NCBI RefSeq assembly: GCF_016863315.1
Contig: NZ_BOOQ01000051.1
Location: 1-64,000 of the forward strand
DNA length: 64,000 nt
Direction: 5' to 3'
Source: Planotetraspora silvatica
GTDB lineage: Bacteria; Actinomycetota; Actinomycetes; Streptosporangiales; Streptosporangiaceae
Part shown: positions 34,719-44,757 of the stretch, piece by piece
Layout of the letters: each line of letters begins with the position of its first letter
Position numbering within the stretch: the stretch's first letter is position 1
Made by a program: the position numbers and the translations under genes
The notes under the pieces: generated by a model
Seen by the model: only the letters and a program-made list of their open reading frames with translations
Database searches by the model: none
What the model was told of the DNA's origin: nothing

Positions 34719-35333
34719 AGACGCGGATGCCTCAGCCTGCTCGGTCGCCTCGTCGGCCAGGTCCACCGGCGAGTCTCCGCGCTGTGCCCGCGCCGCGGCG
34801 CGCTCGGCCTTGGCCTCGGCCTTCTTCTTGTGGGGTCCGATCACCATGATCATGTTGCGGCCGTCCTGCTTGGGCTGCGATTCGACGAACCCGAGCTCCG
34901 TGACGTCCTCAGCGAGCCGCTGCAACAGCCGGAAACCCAGCTCGGGCCGGGACTGCTCGCGACCACGGAACATGATCGTGACCTTGACCTTGTCCCCCGC
35001 CTTGAGGAAGCGCACGACGTGACCCTTCTTGGTCTCGTAGTCGTGCGGATCGATCTTCGGCCGGAGCTTGATCTCCTTGATGATCGTGTGTGCCTGGTTG
35101 CGGCGGGCCTCGCGCGCCTTCATGGCCGACTCGTACTTGAACTTGCCGTAGTCCATGAGTTTGCAGACAGGCGGGCGGGCCGTCGCGGCGACCTCGACGA
35201 GGTCAAGATCGCTTTCCTGGGCCAGCTTCAGCGCATCTCCGATGGAAACGATGCCGACCTGCTCGCCGTTCGGGCCGACGAGGCGGACCTCCGGCACACG
35301 AATACGATCGTTGATGCGGGGCTCGGTGCTGAT
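34710..35333 (-). CDS. infC: Translation initiation factor IF-3, AUC start
   Basis: A 207-residue IF-3 that binds the 30S subunit and proofreads initiation codons. The N-domain includes [17 protein letters not shown]; the linker and C-domain show [40 protein letters not shown] and REQSRPELG, then [13 protein letters not shown]. The best start is ATC at 35333, preceded by GGAGG and TCCC; no ATG or GTG matches the conserved N-terminus. Rare AUU/AUC starts are known for infC and let IF-3 repress its own translation. The C-terminal tail is acidic and long. It heads the infC-rpmI-rplT operon. Confidence 0.93.
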   Translation of the reverse strand: MSTEPRINDRIRVPEVRLVGPNGEQVGIVSIGDALKLAQESDLDLVEVAATARPPVCKLMDYGKFKYESAMKAREARRNQAHTIIKEIKLRPKIDPHDYETKKGHVVRFLKAGDKVKVTIMFRGREQSRPELGFRLLQRLAEDVTELGFVESQPKQDGRNMIMVIGPHKKKAEAKAERAAARAQRGDSPVDLADEATEQAEASASVE

Positions 35334-35373
35334 GGGACCTCCAAAAGGCTTCCGCTTGGTGCTCGACCGTGCA

Positions 35374-35408
35374 GGAAAAACCAAAAACCCCGCACGTCAC
35401 GCATGCGG
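35374..35408 (-). terminator. Attenuator-like hairpin in the infC leader
   Basis: Read on the minus strand, CCCCGCA-TGCGTGACG-TGCGGGG forms a 7-bp GC stem followed by TTTTTGGTTTTT, the best intrinsic-terminator look of the window. It lies about 45 bp upstream of the infC start. A terminator inside the leader suggests attenuation of the ribosomal-protein operon; alternatively it ends an upstream transcript. No sequence-level antiterminator was worked out. Confidence 0.65.
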
Positions 35409-35612
35409 GGTCACTGAGCTCTCCTGCCGAAAACTCCGGTGTGATCCTTGACCCGTCTGCCTTTCGGCGGATCAGGTGGGAGGAGGACCTCCGCTTGCGC
35501 GTCCAGCTGGCATGCCGGACCGATCGATGGCTAACGCTACCACAACCACGCCGGATCACCGAACCATTCCCCGGCGAGACCGGCCTGACCGCGTTGGACG
35601 GATCCTCCGGAA

Positions 35613-36455
35613 TCAGGCCGAGCGCCGGGCGATCTCCGCCTCGCCGGCGGCGCGCATGGCCTCGACGGGCACCTCACCGTGGCCGGTCATGAGCTCGACC
35701 TGCCTGGCCGCCTGATGGAGCAACATCGAAAAGCCGCTCACGACGGTGCCCCCACGTTCCTGTACGGCTCTCGCCAGCACGGTGGGCCAGGGCGAGTAGA
35801 CCACGTCGAGCAGGGCGCCCTTCTCGGGCAGGCCCCTCGCGATCTCGTCGGCGACACCGTCCGCGGCGCCGGAGGGCAGCGTGGAGACGATCAGATCCGC
35901 GTCCACGGAGGATCTGCCGAACGTGTCGAAGGTCCGCACGGCCACCGCGACGCCGAGGCGCTCCGCGACCTCCAGGGTCTCCGCCGCGCGGGCGGCCTCC
36001 CTGACGACGAGGGTCGTCTCGGACAGGCCCATCTCCCGGACGGCCGCGACGGCGGAGGCGGCCGTGGCGCCGCCCCCGAGGATCGTGACGGCCGAGGGGG
36101 CCGACACCCCCGTCTCCGCCAGCGCCTGGACGATCCCGTAGACGTCGGTGTTCTCCCCGTGGCGCACACCGTCCCGGAAGACCACGGTGTTCGCGGACCC
36201 CACCTGGACCGCCAGCTCGGAGACCGTCTCCAGGAGCGGGAGCACGGCGCGCTTGAGCGGCATCGTCAGCGACAGGCCGGCCCATTCCGAGCCCATCGTC
36301 TCCACCAGCGCGGGCAGCCCCTCCTCCGTGCACTCGAACGAGTCGTACCTCCAGTCCCGCAGGCCCAGCGCGGCGTACGCCGTACGGTGCAGGATCGGGG
36401 ACAACGAGTGCCCGATCGGAGAGCCGAGAACCGCGGCCCGGTGTCCGACGGTCAT
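35613..36455 (-). CDS. aroE: Shikimate dehydrogenase
   Basis: A 280-residue enzyme of the common aromatic pathway that reduces 3-dehydroshikimate with NADPH. LGSPIGHSLSPILHRTAYAA holds the substrate-binding serines, SLTMPLKRAV the catalytic-region lysine, GSANTVVF the usual asparagine, and ILGGGATAASAVAAV is the nucleotide-binding motif. Length is normal. It overlaps the mltG stop as ATGA, so it is coupled to it, a frequent actinobacterial order. Confidence 0.95.
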   Translation of the reverse strand: MTVGHRAAVLGSPIGHSLSPILHRTAYAALGLRDWRYDSFECTEEGLPALVETMGSEWAGLSLTMPLKRAVLPLLETVSELAVQVGSANTVVFRDGVRHGENTDVYGIVQALAETGVSAPSAVTILGGGATAASAVAAVREMGLSETTLVVREAARAAETLEVAERLGVAVAVRTFDTFGRSSVDADLIVSTLPSGAADGVADEIARGLPEKGALLDVVYSPWPTVLARAVQERGGTVVSGFSMLLHQAARQVELMTGHGEVPVEAMRAAGEAEIARRSA

Positions 36456-37603
36456 CCGTAGTTCCGGTTGAACTCGTCGCGGAGTTTCCAGAACTCCGAC
36501 TCCTTGTCGGTGAACTTGGTGATCCCCTTCTTGGGATCGGTGGTCACGAACCAGAGCCAGGCGCCGTCCGCCGGGTGGAGCGCGGCCTCGATCGCGTGGT
36601 CACCGGGGTTGGAGATCGGCCCCGGCGGCAGTCCCTGATACCGGTAGGTGTTGTACCGGGACTTGCTCTGGGTCTCGGCCTGCGTCGCGGCGATGCCGTA
36701 CTTGTTGAGGCCGTACATGGTCGTGCTGTCCATCTGGAGCAGCATGGGCGGGTTGCGCTGGAGCCGGTTGTAGATGACCCGGGCCACCTTCGGCATGTCG
36801 TCCACGCTGCCCGACTCGGCCTGCACGATGCTCGCGACGATCATGACGTCGCGCGGGCTGTAACCGATCGCCTCGGACTGCTTCTCCAGGTCGACCTTGT
36901 TGGCCGTCTGGGTGAACCTGTCGACCATCGCGGTGAGGATGTCCGCCGCGCTCATCTTGTCGTTGAACTCGTAGGTGGCCGGGAACGCGAAGCCCTCGAG
37001 TTGCTTGTTGGCGTACTTGGGCAGGCCGATGTCGCCCTTGGCCGCCTTCTTGAAGTCGTTGACGGACTTGCCCGTCGCCTTGGCGAGCTGCTCGTAGATC
37101 TTGCTGAGCCGCAGGCCCTCCTGGAAGGTCAGGTCGTCGCGGATGCGGTTCTTCGGATCGAGCAGTTCGACGGCAGAGGCCGCGGACATCCCCTTGCGCA
37201 ACTTGTACTGGCCGGGCTGCAGCGAATTGCCCTTGCCCGCCGCGGTGATCGCGTTGACGAACGCGCGCGCGCTGGCCACGACGCCCTGCTTCTCCAGGTT
37301 CACGGCGACGTCGGAGGCGTTGGCTCCCTCATCGATCTGAACGACGACCTCACCGGTGCCGGGTCCGGAGAAATCCTTCACGGTGACCACGTCTCGGACC
37401 CAGGTGTAGCCGAAATACCCCACGCCGGCAAGGATCAGAAGGATCACCAGGACGGCGAACACACTGGCGGCCGCGCCCTTGCGGCGCTGCCTCTTCCTCC
37501 GCTTGCGACTGCGGCGCTGCTGACTGCGGCTGCCACGGGACCGGCGCCCGGGACGCTCCTCGTCCTCGTCGCCTAGCAGGAAGTCCATGCCCAGATCGTT
37601 CAT
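36452..37603 (-). CDS. mltG: Endolytic murein transglycosylase MltG
   Basis: A 383-residue membrane-anchored lytic transglycosylase that cuts nascent glycan strands. A basic cytoplasmic segment (RSRKRRKRQRRKG) precedes one transmembrane helix (ASVFAVLVILLILAGVGYFG), then a LysM-like beta region, and the YceG domain with the catalytic glutamate region ASIVQAESGSVDDMPKVARV and YNRL, and LPPGPISNPGDHAIEAALHPAD near the end. The start at ATG 37603 is a choice among several near ones; no strong ribosome binding site decides. A second, diverged copy lies just upstream. Confidence 0.93.
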   Translation of the reverse strand: MNDLGMDFLLGDEDEERPGRRSRGSRSQQRRSRKRRKRQRRKGAAASVFAVLVILLILAGVGYFGYTWVRDVVTVKDFSGPGTGEVVVQIDEGANASDVAVNLEKQGVVASARAFVNAITAAGKGNSLQPGQYKLRKGMSAASAVELLDPKNRIRDDLTFQEGLRLSKIYEQLAKATGKSVNDFKKAAKGDIGLPKYANKQLEGFAFPATYEFNDKMSAADILTAMVDRFTQTANKVDLEKQSEAIGYSPRDVMIVASIVQAESGSVDDMPKVARVIYNRLQRNPPMLLQMDSTTMYGLNKYGIAATQAETQSKSRYNTYRYQGLPPGPISNPGDHAIEAALHPADGAWLWFVTTDPKKGITKFTDKESEFWKLRDEFNRNYG

Positions 37604-37778
37604 AGTTGCGTCGGCCAATCTCTCGGTACGACCGGCTCCGCGTCAAGCGAGTGTGCCAAACCGAGGGGGGTTCCGGCAGGTGGGGTGGGTCGTCGCTCGT
37701 CCCGTGTCGTGCTCGACGTTACACGGGGCAAGGACACCCGATATGTGAAACCTCAGGAGGACGGCTCACCTCGATCGG

Positions 37779-38813
37779 CTAGTTCGTCCCCAGGTTCTTG
37801 TTCAGCTCCTCCCGATATTTCACGAACTCCGCCTCTTTGTCAGTGAATTTGGTGATTCTACGGCCTGGATCGGTGGTCACAAACCAGTACCAATCACCTG
37901 AAGTGGGATGAAGCACCGCTCGGAGCGCCTTCTCTCCGGGGTTGCCGATCGGTCCCGGCGGGAGTCCCCCGTGCGCGTAGGTGTTGTACGGGGACGCGGT
38001 CTTGGTGTCCTGCTCCGACACCTTGAGAGTGTGCCTGCGCAGGGCGTAGTTGACCGTGCTGTCCATCTCGAGCTTCCCGCCGCGGAGGAGTCGGTTGAAC
38101 ATCACTCTAGCGATCTTCGGATAATCCGCGTCCTGGCCGCCTTCGGCCTGGACGATGCTCGCCATCGTGACGGCCTCCAACGGTGTCAGACGCTGCTCGG
38201 CCGCCAGCCTTTCCAGGTCGACGTGCTGTGACGCCGCGCGGAACCGGACGACCATGTTCCGGAGCACGTCCCCTGCAGTGGCCGTCGGCTCGATCTCGTA
38301 GGTGGCCGGGAACAGGAACCCCTCGACCTGTCCCTTGGCGTACGCCGGCAGGCGCAGCCCGTCGGGTTCCGCGACCGCCTTCTTGAAGTCGGCCAGCGGG
38401 ATGCCGGACCCGTTGGCGAGGGTGACGAGCACGTCGGCCAGGCGCATGCCCTCCGGCACGGTGACCCTCTTGATCACGCGGGACGCGGGCGTGAGCAGCA
38501 GATCGAGGGCCGAGGAGGCCGCCATGCGCCGCTTCAGCCGGTACTGGCCGGGATGCAGGCTCGACTCCTTCGAGCGCTGCACCACCTCGTCGACGAACGA
38601 CTGGGCGCTGGCGACGACCCCCGCGTGCTTGAGCGTCTCCGCGATCTCGCCGGCGCTCGCGCCTGGAGTGATCTCCACCATGACCGTCCCGGTCCCGGCG
38701 CCCTCGAAGTCCTCGGCGCCCGGCGCCGTCCGCACGATGGAATGGACACCGAACGCGATGGCGGCCGCGACCAGGGCGGCGCCACCGATCACGACGCCCG
38801 TCGCCCGCCTCAC
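37779..38813 (-). CDS. Second MltG-like endolytic transglycosylase
   Basis: A 344-residue paralogue of the downstream mltG product. It has a short N-terminus with one transmembrane helix ([20 protein letters not shown]), the conserved [20 protein letters not shown] with the catalytic glutamate, and the end [23 protein letters not shown]. The cytoplasmic basic region is missing. GTG at 38813 overlaps the ruvX stop as GTGA. It lies 175 bp from mltG. Two adjacent MltG genes suggest duplication with possible division of labour, for example growth versus sporulation-associated walls; that is inference. Confidence 0.93.
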   Translation of the reverse strand: MRRATGVVIGGAALVAAAIAFGVHSIVRTAPGAEDFEGAGTGTVMVEITPGASAGEIAETLKHAGVVASAQSFVDEVVQRSKESSLHPGQYRLKRRMAASSALDLLLTPASRVIKRVTVPEGMRLADVLVTLANGSGIPLADFKKAVAEPDGLRLPAYAKGQVEGFLFPATYEIEPTATAGDVLRNMVVRFRAASQHVDLERLAAEQRLTPLEAVTMASIVQAEGGQDADYPKIARVMFNRLLRGGKLEMDSTVNYALRRHTLKVSEQDTKTASPYNTYAHGGLPPGPIGNPGEKALRAVLHPTSGDWYWFVTTDPGRRITKFTDKEAEFVKYREELNKNLGTN

Positions 38814-39307
38814 CTGGCGGTCCCGCCACTCGCTTCCTCGCCGGGCTGTTCGCCTGGCGGCTCGAGGGGTCGTCCCGGTGGCCTGCCTGTCGCGCGTTCG
38901 AAGTCGAGTGCCGCCTGCAGGAGCACGACGGCCGCGGCCTGGTCGATGACGTCGCGCTGGTTCTTCGCCTTCACGCCGCTCGACCGCAGGCCCTGCTGCG
39001 CCGTCACGGTCGTCAGCCGCTCGTCGTAGAGCCGGATCGGCGTCGGCGCGAGCCTCACGGCGAGTTCCGCCGCGAACTCCCGCGCGGCCGAGGCGGCGTG
39101 GCTCTCCCGCCCCGACAACGATGTCGGAAGCCCGACGACGATCTCGACCACCTCGTGCTCGGCGGCGATCGAGGCGATCCTGCCGAGGTCGCCCCGGCCT
39201 CGCCGTACGGTCTCGACGGGCGTGGCCAGCAGACCCGATGGGTCACTGCGGGCCACGCCGATCCTGACCGAGCCGACGTCGACGCCGAGCCTGACGCCGC
39301 GCCTCAT
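38810..39307 (-). CDS. ruvX: Holliday junction resolvase RuvX / YqgF nuclease
   Basis: A 165-residue RNase H-fold protein of the YqgF family. [17 protein letters not shown] gives the first catalytic aspartate, [14 protein letters not shown] the middle block, and [13 protein letters not shown] and [16 protein letters not shown] the rest. The ATG at 39307, after GGAGA, starts the fold at the usual distance. Known roles include rRNA processing and putative junction resolution. It sits between alaS and the mltG genes, a conserved neighbourhood. Confidence 0.93.
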   Translation of the reverse strand: MRRGVRLGVDVGSVRIGVARSDPSGLLATPVETVRRGRGDLGRIASIAAEHEVVEIVVGLPTSLSGRESHAASAAREFAAELAVRLAPTPIRLYDERLTTVTAQQGLRSSGVKAKNQRDVIDQAAAVVLLQAALDFERATGRPPGRPLEPPGEQPGEEASGGTAR

Positions 39308-39335
39308 GAGCAGGTCTCCACGAGAACGGAACCCG

Positions 39336-42008
39336 TCAGGAGACAGAAGAGGAGATGGTCTCCTCGACCGCCCGCAAAGCGTCGTCGATCGCCTCAGGAC
39401 GCGATCCTCCGCCCTGCGCCACATCGTCCTTGCCGCCACCGCCACCCCCAAGCGTCTTGGCGGCGACGCCGACGAGACGACCGGCCTTCAGTCCTCGCTC
39501 GCGTCCCGCCTCGTTCACCACGGCGACGACGACCGGGCGGTCTGAGGGCACCCCGGCAACGACGACGACCGCAGCGCGGTCGCTCGGGAACCGGCCGCGC
39601 ACATCAAGGGCGAGCTTACGCAGATCATCGGCGGAGGTGCCATCAGGCGCGCGGTGGGTCACGACGGACACTCCGCCGAAGTCGCGGGCCTGTGCCGCCA
39701 GATCGCCCGCGATGGCGAGGACCTGGGCGGACCTGACGCGCTCCAACTCCTTCTCCGCGGTGCGCAGCCGGGTGACGATGCCCTCGATGCGCTCGGGCAG
39801 CTCTTCCCGCCGGGCCTTGAGCTGCTCGCTCAGCTGGCTGACCAGCACGCTCTCCCTGGCGAGGAACCGGAACGCGTCGATGCCGACGAGCGCCTCGACC
39901 CGGCGCACGCCCGCGCCGATCGACGCCTCCCCCAGCACCTTGATCAGACCGAGCTGGCCCGAGCTCGCGACGTGCGTGCCGCCGCACAGCTCACGGGAGT
40001 AGTCGCCGACCTCGACGACGCGGACCTCGTTGCCGTACTTCTCGCCGAACAGCGCGAGCGCCCCCATGGCACGCGCCTCCGCCTGCGAGGTGTAGTACGC
40101 GTTGACCTTGAGGTCGTTGATCAGAACGGCGTTGACCTCGTCCTCGACGTCGCGCAGCGCGGTCGGCGAGACCGCTCCGGCCGCGGTGAAGTCGAACCGG
40201 AAGCGTCCCGGGGAGTTCTCCGAGCCCGCCTGCGCCGCGGACTCGCCGAGAGCGTTGCGGAAGCCGCGGTGCACCAGGTGCGTCGCGGTGTGGCTGCGGG
40301 AGATCGCGCGGCGCCGCTCGATGTCGATCTCGGCGTGCGCCTGGTCCCCGACGCGGATCTCGCCGTGCCTGACCTTGCCGCGGTGGACGATGAGCCCGGC
40401 GACCGGCGTCTGGACGTCGACGATCTCGACCTCCGCGCCGTCCGTGCGGATGATGCCCTGGTCGGAGAGCTGGCCGCCGCCCTCGGCGTAGAACGGGGTG
40501 CGGTCGAGGACGACCTCGACCGTGGATCCCGCCCCGACCGCCGGGACGTTGGCGCCCTCGACGAGCAGGCCGACGATCTTCGCCTCCGCCGTCGTGTGGT
40601 CGTACGCCAGGAAGTCGACCTTGCCGGACTTCTCCAGGATGTCACCGAACACCGAGATATCCGCGTTGCCGGTCTTCTTGGCCGCCGCGTCCGCCTTGGC
40701 GCGGTCCCGCTGCTCCTTCATGAGCCGGCGGAAGCCGTCCTCGTCGACCTGGAGACCCTGCTCGGACGCCATCTCCAGCGTGAGGTCGATCGGGAAGCCG
40801 TAGGTGTCGTGCAGCTGGAACGCCTGCGCGCCGCTGAGCGCGGAGGTGCCCTTGCGCTTGCTCTCCTCGACCGCGACGTCGAAGATCGCCGTACCGGTGC
40901 GGAGGGTGCCGAGGAACGACGTCTCCTCCGCGTCGATCACCGCGTGGATGTTCGGCGCGTCCGCCACCAGGTCCGGGTACTGCTGGCCCATCACGGCGAT
41001 GGTCACGTCGGTCAGCTCGTGCATGTACCGCTCCTCGCCCGCGCCGAGCAGGCGGAGGTTGCGGATCGCGCGGCGGAGCATGCGGCGCAGCACGTAGCCG
41101 CGGCCCTCGTTGGACGGCAGCACGCCGTCGCCGACCAGCATCACGCCCGCGCGCATGTGGTCGGCGACCACCCGGAGCGAGACGTCGGCGCGGTGGTTGC
41201 GGCCATAGCGCGTCTTGGTCAGCTCGGCCGCCGTGCTGAGGATCTTGAAGGTGGTGTCGATCTCGTAGATGTTGTCGACGCCCTGCAGGATCGCCGCCAT
41301 GCGCTCCAGGCCCATGCCGGTGTCGACGCTCTTGGCGGGCAGCTCGCCGACGATGTCGAAGTCTTCCTTGCCGCGGACCGCGCCGAGCTGGAACTGCATG
41401 AAGACGTTGTTCCAGACCTCGAGATACCGGGTCTCGTCGGCGACCGGGCCGCCCTCCCTGCCGTAGTCGGGACCGCGGTCGAAGTAGATCTCGGAGCACG
41501 GACCGCCGGGGCCGGGCACGCCCATGTGCCAGTAGTTGTCCGCGAGACCGCGGCGCTGGATGCGCTCCAGCGGGAGACCGGCCTTCTTGTGCCAGATGTC
41601 CAGCGCCTCGTCGTCATCGAGGTAGACGGTCGCCCACAGCCGGTCTTCCGGGAAGCCGAAGCCGCCCTCGGACTCGGGCTTGGTCAGCAGCTCCCACGCG
41701 AACGGGATCGCGTCTTCCTTGAAGTAGTCCCCGAACGAGAAGTTGCCCAGCATCTGGAAGAAGCTCGCGTGCCGGGTGGTCTTGCCGACCTCGTCGATGT
41801 CGTTCGTACGGATGACCTTCTGGGCGCTGGTCGCACGCGGATACGGCGGCTTGCGCTGGCCGAGGAAGTAGGGCTTGAACGGGACCATGCCCGCGTTCAC
41901 GAGAAGCAGCGTCGGATCTTCGGCGACCAGGCTGGCCGAGGGAACGACGGTGTGTCCGCGCTCCTCGAAGAAGCGCAGGAAGCGGCGTACGATCTCTGCC
42001 GACTCCAT
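39336..42008 (-). CDS. alaS: Alanine--tRNA ligase
   Basis: An 890-residue class II synthetase with editing. The catalytic part begins [19 protein letters not shown], with [13 protein letters not shown]; the editing domain contains [16 protein letters not shown] and [16 protein letters not shown], the zinc-site motifs. A C-terminal oligomerisation domain ([15 protein letters not shown]) completes it. The ATG at 42008 is chosen because it gives the family N-terminus [10 protein letters not shown]; an ATG 12 nt upstream would overlap the previous gene and has no room for a ribosome binding site. The upstream stop codon lies one base before it. Confidence 0.96.
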   Translation of the reverse strand: MESAEIVRRFLRFFEERGHTVVPSASLVAEDPTLLLVNAGMVPFKPYFLGQRKPPYPRATSAQKVIRTNDIDEVGKTTRHASFFQMLGNFSFGDYFKEDAIPFAWELLTKPESEGGFGFPEDRLWATVYLDDDEALDIWHKKAGLPLERIQRRGLADNYWHMGVPGPGGPCSEIYFDRGPDYGREGGPVADETRYLEVWNNVFMQFQLGAVRGKEDFDIVGELPAKSVDTGMGLERMAAILQGVDNIYEIDTTFKILSTAAELTKTRYGRNHRADVSLRVVADHMRAGVMLVGDGVLPSNEGRGYVLRRMLRRAIRNLRLLGAGEERYMHELTDVTIAVMGQQYPDLVADAPNIHAVIDAEETSFLGTLRTGTAIFDVAVEESKRKGTSALSGAQAFQLHDTYGFPIDLTLEMASEQGLQVDEDGFRRLMKEQRDRAKADAAAKKTGNADISVFGDILEKSGKVDFLAYDHTTAEAKIVGLLVEGANVPAVGAGSTVEVVLDRTPFYAEGGGQLSDQGIIRTDGAEVEIVDVQTPVAGLIVHRGKVRHGEIRVGDQAHAEIDIERRRAISRSHTATHLVHRGFRNALGESAAQAGSENSPGRFRFDFTAAGAVSPTALRDVEDEVNAVLINDLKVNAYYTSQAEARAMGALALFGEKYGNEVRVVEVGDYSRELCGGTHVASSGQLGLIKVLGEASIGAGVRRVEALVGIDAFRFLARESVLVSQLSEQLKARREELPERIEGIVTRLRTAEKELERVRSAQVLAIAGDLAAQARDFGGVSVVTHRAPDGTSADDLRKLALDVRGRFPSDRAAVVVVAGVPSDRPVVVAVVNEAGRERGLKAGRLVGVAAKTLGGGGGGKDDVAQGGGSRPEAIDDALRAVEETISSSVS

Positions 42009-42009
42009 T

Positions 42010-42270
42010 TCAGCGGCCATCCTTTACGTCGTCGTATCTGGTGGGTCTTGTTTCAACACTGTCGAGCCGGAAGGCGGCCCGCAACTCGGTTTCCCTGCTC
42101 GCCGCCAGGTGGCGCACGTCGCCGGCGAACTCACCGAGCCGTCCGGCGTAGCCCGCCATCCGGCCGGCCGTGCGCCTGGCCACATGGTCGGGCCGCAGTG
42201 CCTGAAGCTTACGCATAGTCCAGACCGCGAGATACGCGCCCAGGGCCATGTAGAAGAGCCGCCGGATCAT
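42010..42270 (-). CDS. Small DUF6167-like membrane protein
   Basis: An 86-residue protein with one N-terminal hydrophobic segment ([15 protein letters not shown]) and a basic, helical rest. I recall this as a conserved small protein upstream of alaS in actinobacteria (DUF6167), function unknown. Its ATG overlaps the stop of the DUF948 gene as ATGA and its stop is one base from the alaS start, so the three genes are tightly coupled. Confidence 0.8.
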   Translation of the reverse strand: MIRRLFYMALGAYLAVWTMRKLQALRPDHVARRTAGRMAGYAGRLGEFAGDVRHLAASRETELRAAFRLDSVETRPTRYDDVKDGR

Positions 42271-42722
42271 CCGCCCCGCCTCCCGGACAGGCCGCGCGCA
42301 CCGGATTCACCCCGTGCCGCCTGACCGTCGAGGGCGCGGCGCGGGCCCGGGACGTGCTCGCCCGTCACCCGGCCGCCGCGTCTGGCCAGCGCGGCCCGGA
42401 TTCCGTGGCCCAGGGCCGAGATCTTGATCACAGGTCCGGCGAGCAGCGTGGACGCGACCCCGGTGATCTTCACCATGTTGCCGCTGACGTCCTTGACGTT
42501 GTCGGTGATGGCCTCGACCGCGATGAGCTGGCGGTTGGTCTCGGCGACCGTGCGGCTCACGTCCTCGAGGAGCGGCACCACGCGGTCGCTCAGCTCCGAC
42601 ACCATCTTGGTCGTCTCGACCAGCAGCCGGGCCAGCTTGACCAGCACTACGGCCATGAAGCAGACCAGAATCGCCCAGAAGGTGGCGACGATCAGGCCCG
42701 CGAGCTCTCCCGCGGTAAGCAT
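42267..42722 (-). CDS. DUF948 membrane protein
   Basis: A 151-residue protein with an N-terminal transmembrane helix (GLIVATFWAILVCFMAVVLV) followed by a helical region rich in V, S and T with ETTKMVSELSDRVVPLLEDV, typical of DUF948. Similar proteins are seen near alaS; some are described as general stress or envelope proteins, but no function is known. GGGAG lies before the ATG at 42722. A stretch of R/G-rich sequence forms the C-terminus. The frame is open further upstream but without conservation. Confidence 0.82.
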   Translation of the reverse strand: MLTAGELAGLIVATFWAILVCFMAVVLVKLARLLVETTKMVSELSDRVVPLLEDVSRTVAETNRQLIAVEAITDNVKDVSGNMVKITGVASTLLAGPVIKISALGHGIRAALARRGGRVTGEHVPGPRRALDGQAARGESGARGLSGRRGG

Positions 42723-42816
42723 TGCCGATCTCCCTAGATCACCGGAGCTGGAATGGCAAGACCCTATCGCGAACGCCCTGCCCGTCGGCGCGCACCACAC
42801 GCCTGCCCGGCCGGGC

Positions 42817-44142
42817 TCACGCGCCCGTCGGGTCGCCCTCGCCCCGGAGGAAACCGCGGATCTTCGACCATCTCTCGCCGAAACGGGCCTCGGCCCCGTG
42901 GCTCGTCGGCTCGTAGTAGCGGCGGTCCCTGAGCTCCTGCGGCACGTAGTCCTGCCTGACCAGGCCGTGCTCGAAGTCGTGCGGATACTGGTATCCCTTG
43001 CCGTGGCCGAGCTTCGCGGCGCCCGGATAGTGGGCGTCGCGCAGGTGGCCGGGGACCTGTCCGATCAGGCCGCGCCGTACGTCGTCGGAGGCGGCGCCGA
43101 TGGCCTTGACGACGGCGTTGGACTTGGGCGCCAGAGCGCAGTGGATCACCGCCTGGGTCAGGTTGATGCGCCCTTCGGGCAGACCGATGAACTCCACCGC
43201 CTGGGCGGCCGCCACCGCGACCTGGAGGCAACTGGGGTCGGCCATGCCCACGTCCTCCGACGCGAAGATCACGATCCGGCGGGCGATGAAGCGGGGGTCC
43301 TCCCCCGCCTCGACCATCCGGGCCAGATAGTGCACGGCCGCGTCGGCGTCCGAGCCGCGCATGCTCTTGATGAAGGCGCTGATCACGTCGTAGTGCTGGT
43401 CGCCCTGGCGGTCGTAGCGGACGGCGGCCTTGTCGGCCGCCTTCTCCACCACCTCGACCGTGACGTCGTCCGCGAGCAGCGCGGCGGCCTCCAGGTAGGT
43501 CAGCGACCGGCGGGCGTCGCCCCCTGCCAGCCGTACGAGCTGGTCGAGGGCGTCGGCCCGCAGGGTGACACGGCCGCCGAGGCCGCGCGGGTCGGTGACG
43601 GCACGCTCCAGGACGGCCCGGATGTCGTCCTCCGACAACGGCTCGAGGGTCAGCAGCAACGACCGGGACAGCAGCGGGGAGATGACCGAGAAGAAGGGAT
43701 TCTCCGTGGTCGCCCCGATGAACGTGACCCAGCGGTTCTCCACGGCCGGGAGCAACGCGTCCTGCTGCGCCTTGTTGAACCGGTGCACCTCGTCGACGAA
43801 CAGCACGGTCTGGCGGCCCGTCATGCCCAGATCCCGGCGGGCCTGGTCGATGGCCGCGCGGACGTCCTTGACGCCGGCCGACACGGCGGACACCTCGACG
43901 AACCGCCGCTTGGTGGCGTTGGAGACGACGTAGGCGAGCGTGGTCTTGCCCGTTCCCGGCGGCCCCCACAGGAACAGCGACATCGGGGCCTCGCTCTCGA
44001 CCAGGCGCCGCAGCGGCGTGCCCGATCCGAGGAGATGCCGCTGGCCGATCACCTCGTCGAGACCTCGTGGCCGCATGCGGACGGCCAGCGGCTCCTGGCT
44101 CTTGTGGGCCTCCTCGGCCGCCGAATCGAACAGACTGTCCAC
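42817..44142 (-). CDS. rarA: Replication-associated recombination protein RarA (MgsA)
   Basis: A 441-residue AAA+ ATPase related to clamp loaders, acting at stalled replication forks. Walker A is GPPGTGKTT, Walker B with the following signature is [18 protein letters not shown], sensor 1 is GATTENPFF, and the C-terminal domain has [15 protein letters not shown] with [10 protein letters not shown]. Length and N-terminus ([18 protein letters not shown]) are normal. It is upstream of the DUF948-DUF6167-alaS group. Confidence 0.95.
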   Translation of the reverse strand: MDSLFDSAAEEAHKSQEPLAVRMRPRGLDEVIGQRHLLGSGTPLRRLVESEAPMSLFLWGPPGTGKTTLAYVVSNATKRRFVEVSAVSAGVKDVRAAIDQARRDLGMTGRQTVLFVDEVHRFNKAQQDALLPAVENRWVTFIGATTENPFFSVISPLLSRSLLLTLEPLSEDDIRAVLERAVTDPRGLGGRVTLRADALDQLVRLAGGDARRSLTYLEAAALLADDVTVEVVEKAADKAAVRYDRQGDQHYDVISAFIKSMRGSDADAAVHYLARMVEAGEDPRFIARRIVIFASEDVGMADPSCLQVAVAAAQAVEFIGLPEGRINLTQAVIHCALAPKSNAVVKAIGAASDDVRRGLIGQVPGHLRDAHYPGAAKLGHGKGYQYPHDFEHGLVRQDYVPQELRDRRYYEPTSHGAEARFGERWSKIRGFLRGEGDPTGA

Positions 44143-44158
44143 AACCCAGAGGGTACCG

Positions 44159-44635
44159 TCAGTAGGCCCAGACGGCCCTCGCGCCGCTGTCGCCGGCCCG
44201 GAATACGTAGTAGGCCACGACGAGCGCCAGGACGACCGTCACGACGGACAGCACGAGGCTGACGGCCCGGGCCGAGCCGGCGGGCGCCGTCCCCGGCTCG
44301 CGGTGGGGACGCGTCAGGTAGACGAGCACCAGCGCCACGACGCCCAGCCCGAGGGTGGTGTAGAGCAGGGGGTTGGCGAAGCTCGAATGCTCCACGACGG
44401 GCGGGGGGATCTGCCCCTTGAACAGGCGCGCCTCGAGCGCCTCACCGCTCTCCTTGGCGGCGAAGACGGCGGCGGGAGCGGCGATCGCGGCCACGACGAG
44501 TGCCCAGTCGAGCCGGCGGCGGAACGCGGGGAGGACTACGTAGGCGATGCTCAGCAGCACGAGCAGGGGGGTGAAGACCACCGCCGCGTGGATGATCAGA
44601 GGGTGGGCGGGGAGATCGAGGATCTGGTCGAACAT
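44159..44635 (-). CDS. DUF2231 membrane protein
   Basis: A 158-residue integral membrane protein with about four hydrophobic segments ([55 protein letters not shown] and [18 protein letters not shown]). HPLIIHAAV near the N-terminus is characteristic of DUF2231; some such proteins bind haem or redox partners, which is not shown here. The ATG at 44635 has AGGAG with 8-nt spacing; ATG 44641 is too close to it. It ends 16 bp before rarA. A 53-bp array lies 123 bp upstream. Confidence 0.82.
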   Translation of the reverse strand: MFDQILDLPAHPLIIHAAVVFTPLLVLLSIAYVVLPAFRRRLDWALVVAAIAAPAAVFAAKESGEALEARLFKGQIPPPVVEHSSFANPLLYTTLGLGVVALVLVYLTRPHREPGTAPAGSARAVSLVLSVVTVVLALVVAYYVFRAGDSGARAVWAY

Positions 44636-44757
44636 GTGCATCGCTCCTGAGCTGGATCCAGGCGTGGTTTCACTCTCGCTGCACTCTCATACGGATTCCA
44701 GCGGCAAGAGGTTCTCCCAAACCCCAAGTCATCCAGAAATTTCCCCCCACCCCTGGG

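Noticed and set aside
39654-42218. 854-codon open frame on the plus strand opposite alaS
   Set aside because: The minus strand encodes a complete alanyl-tRNA synthetase; the plus frame is composed of reverse-complement dipeptides without motifs.
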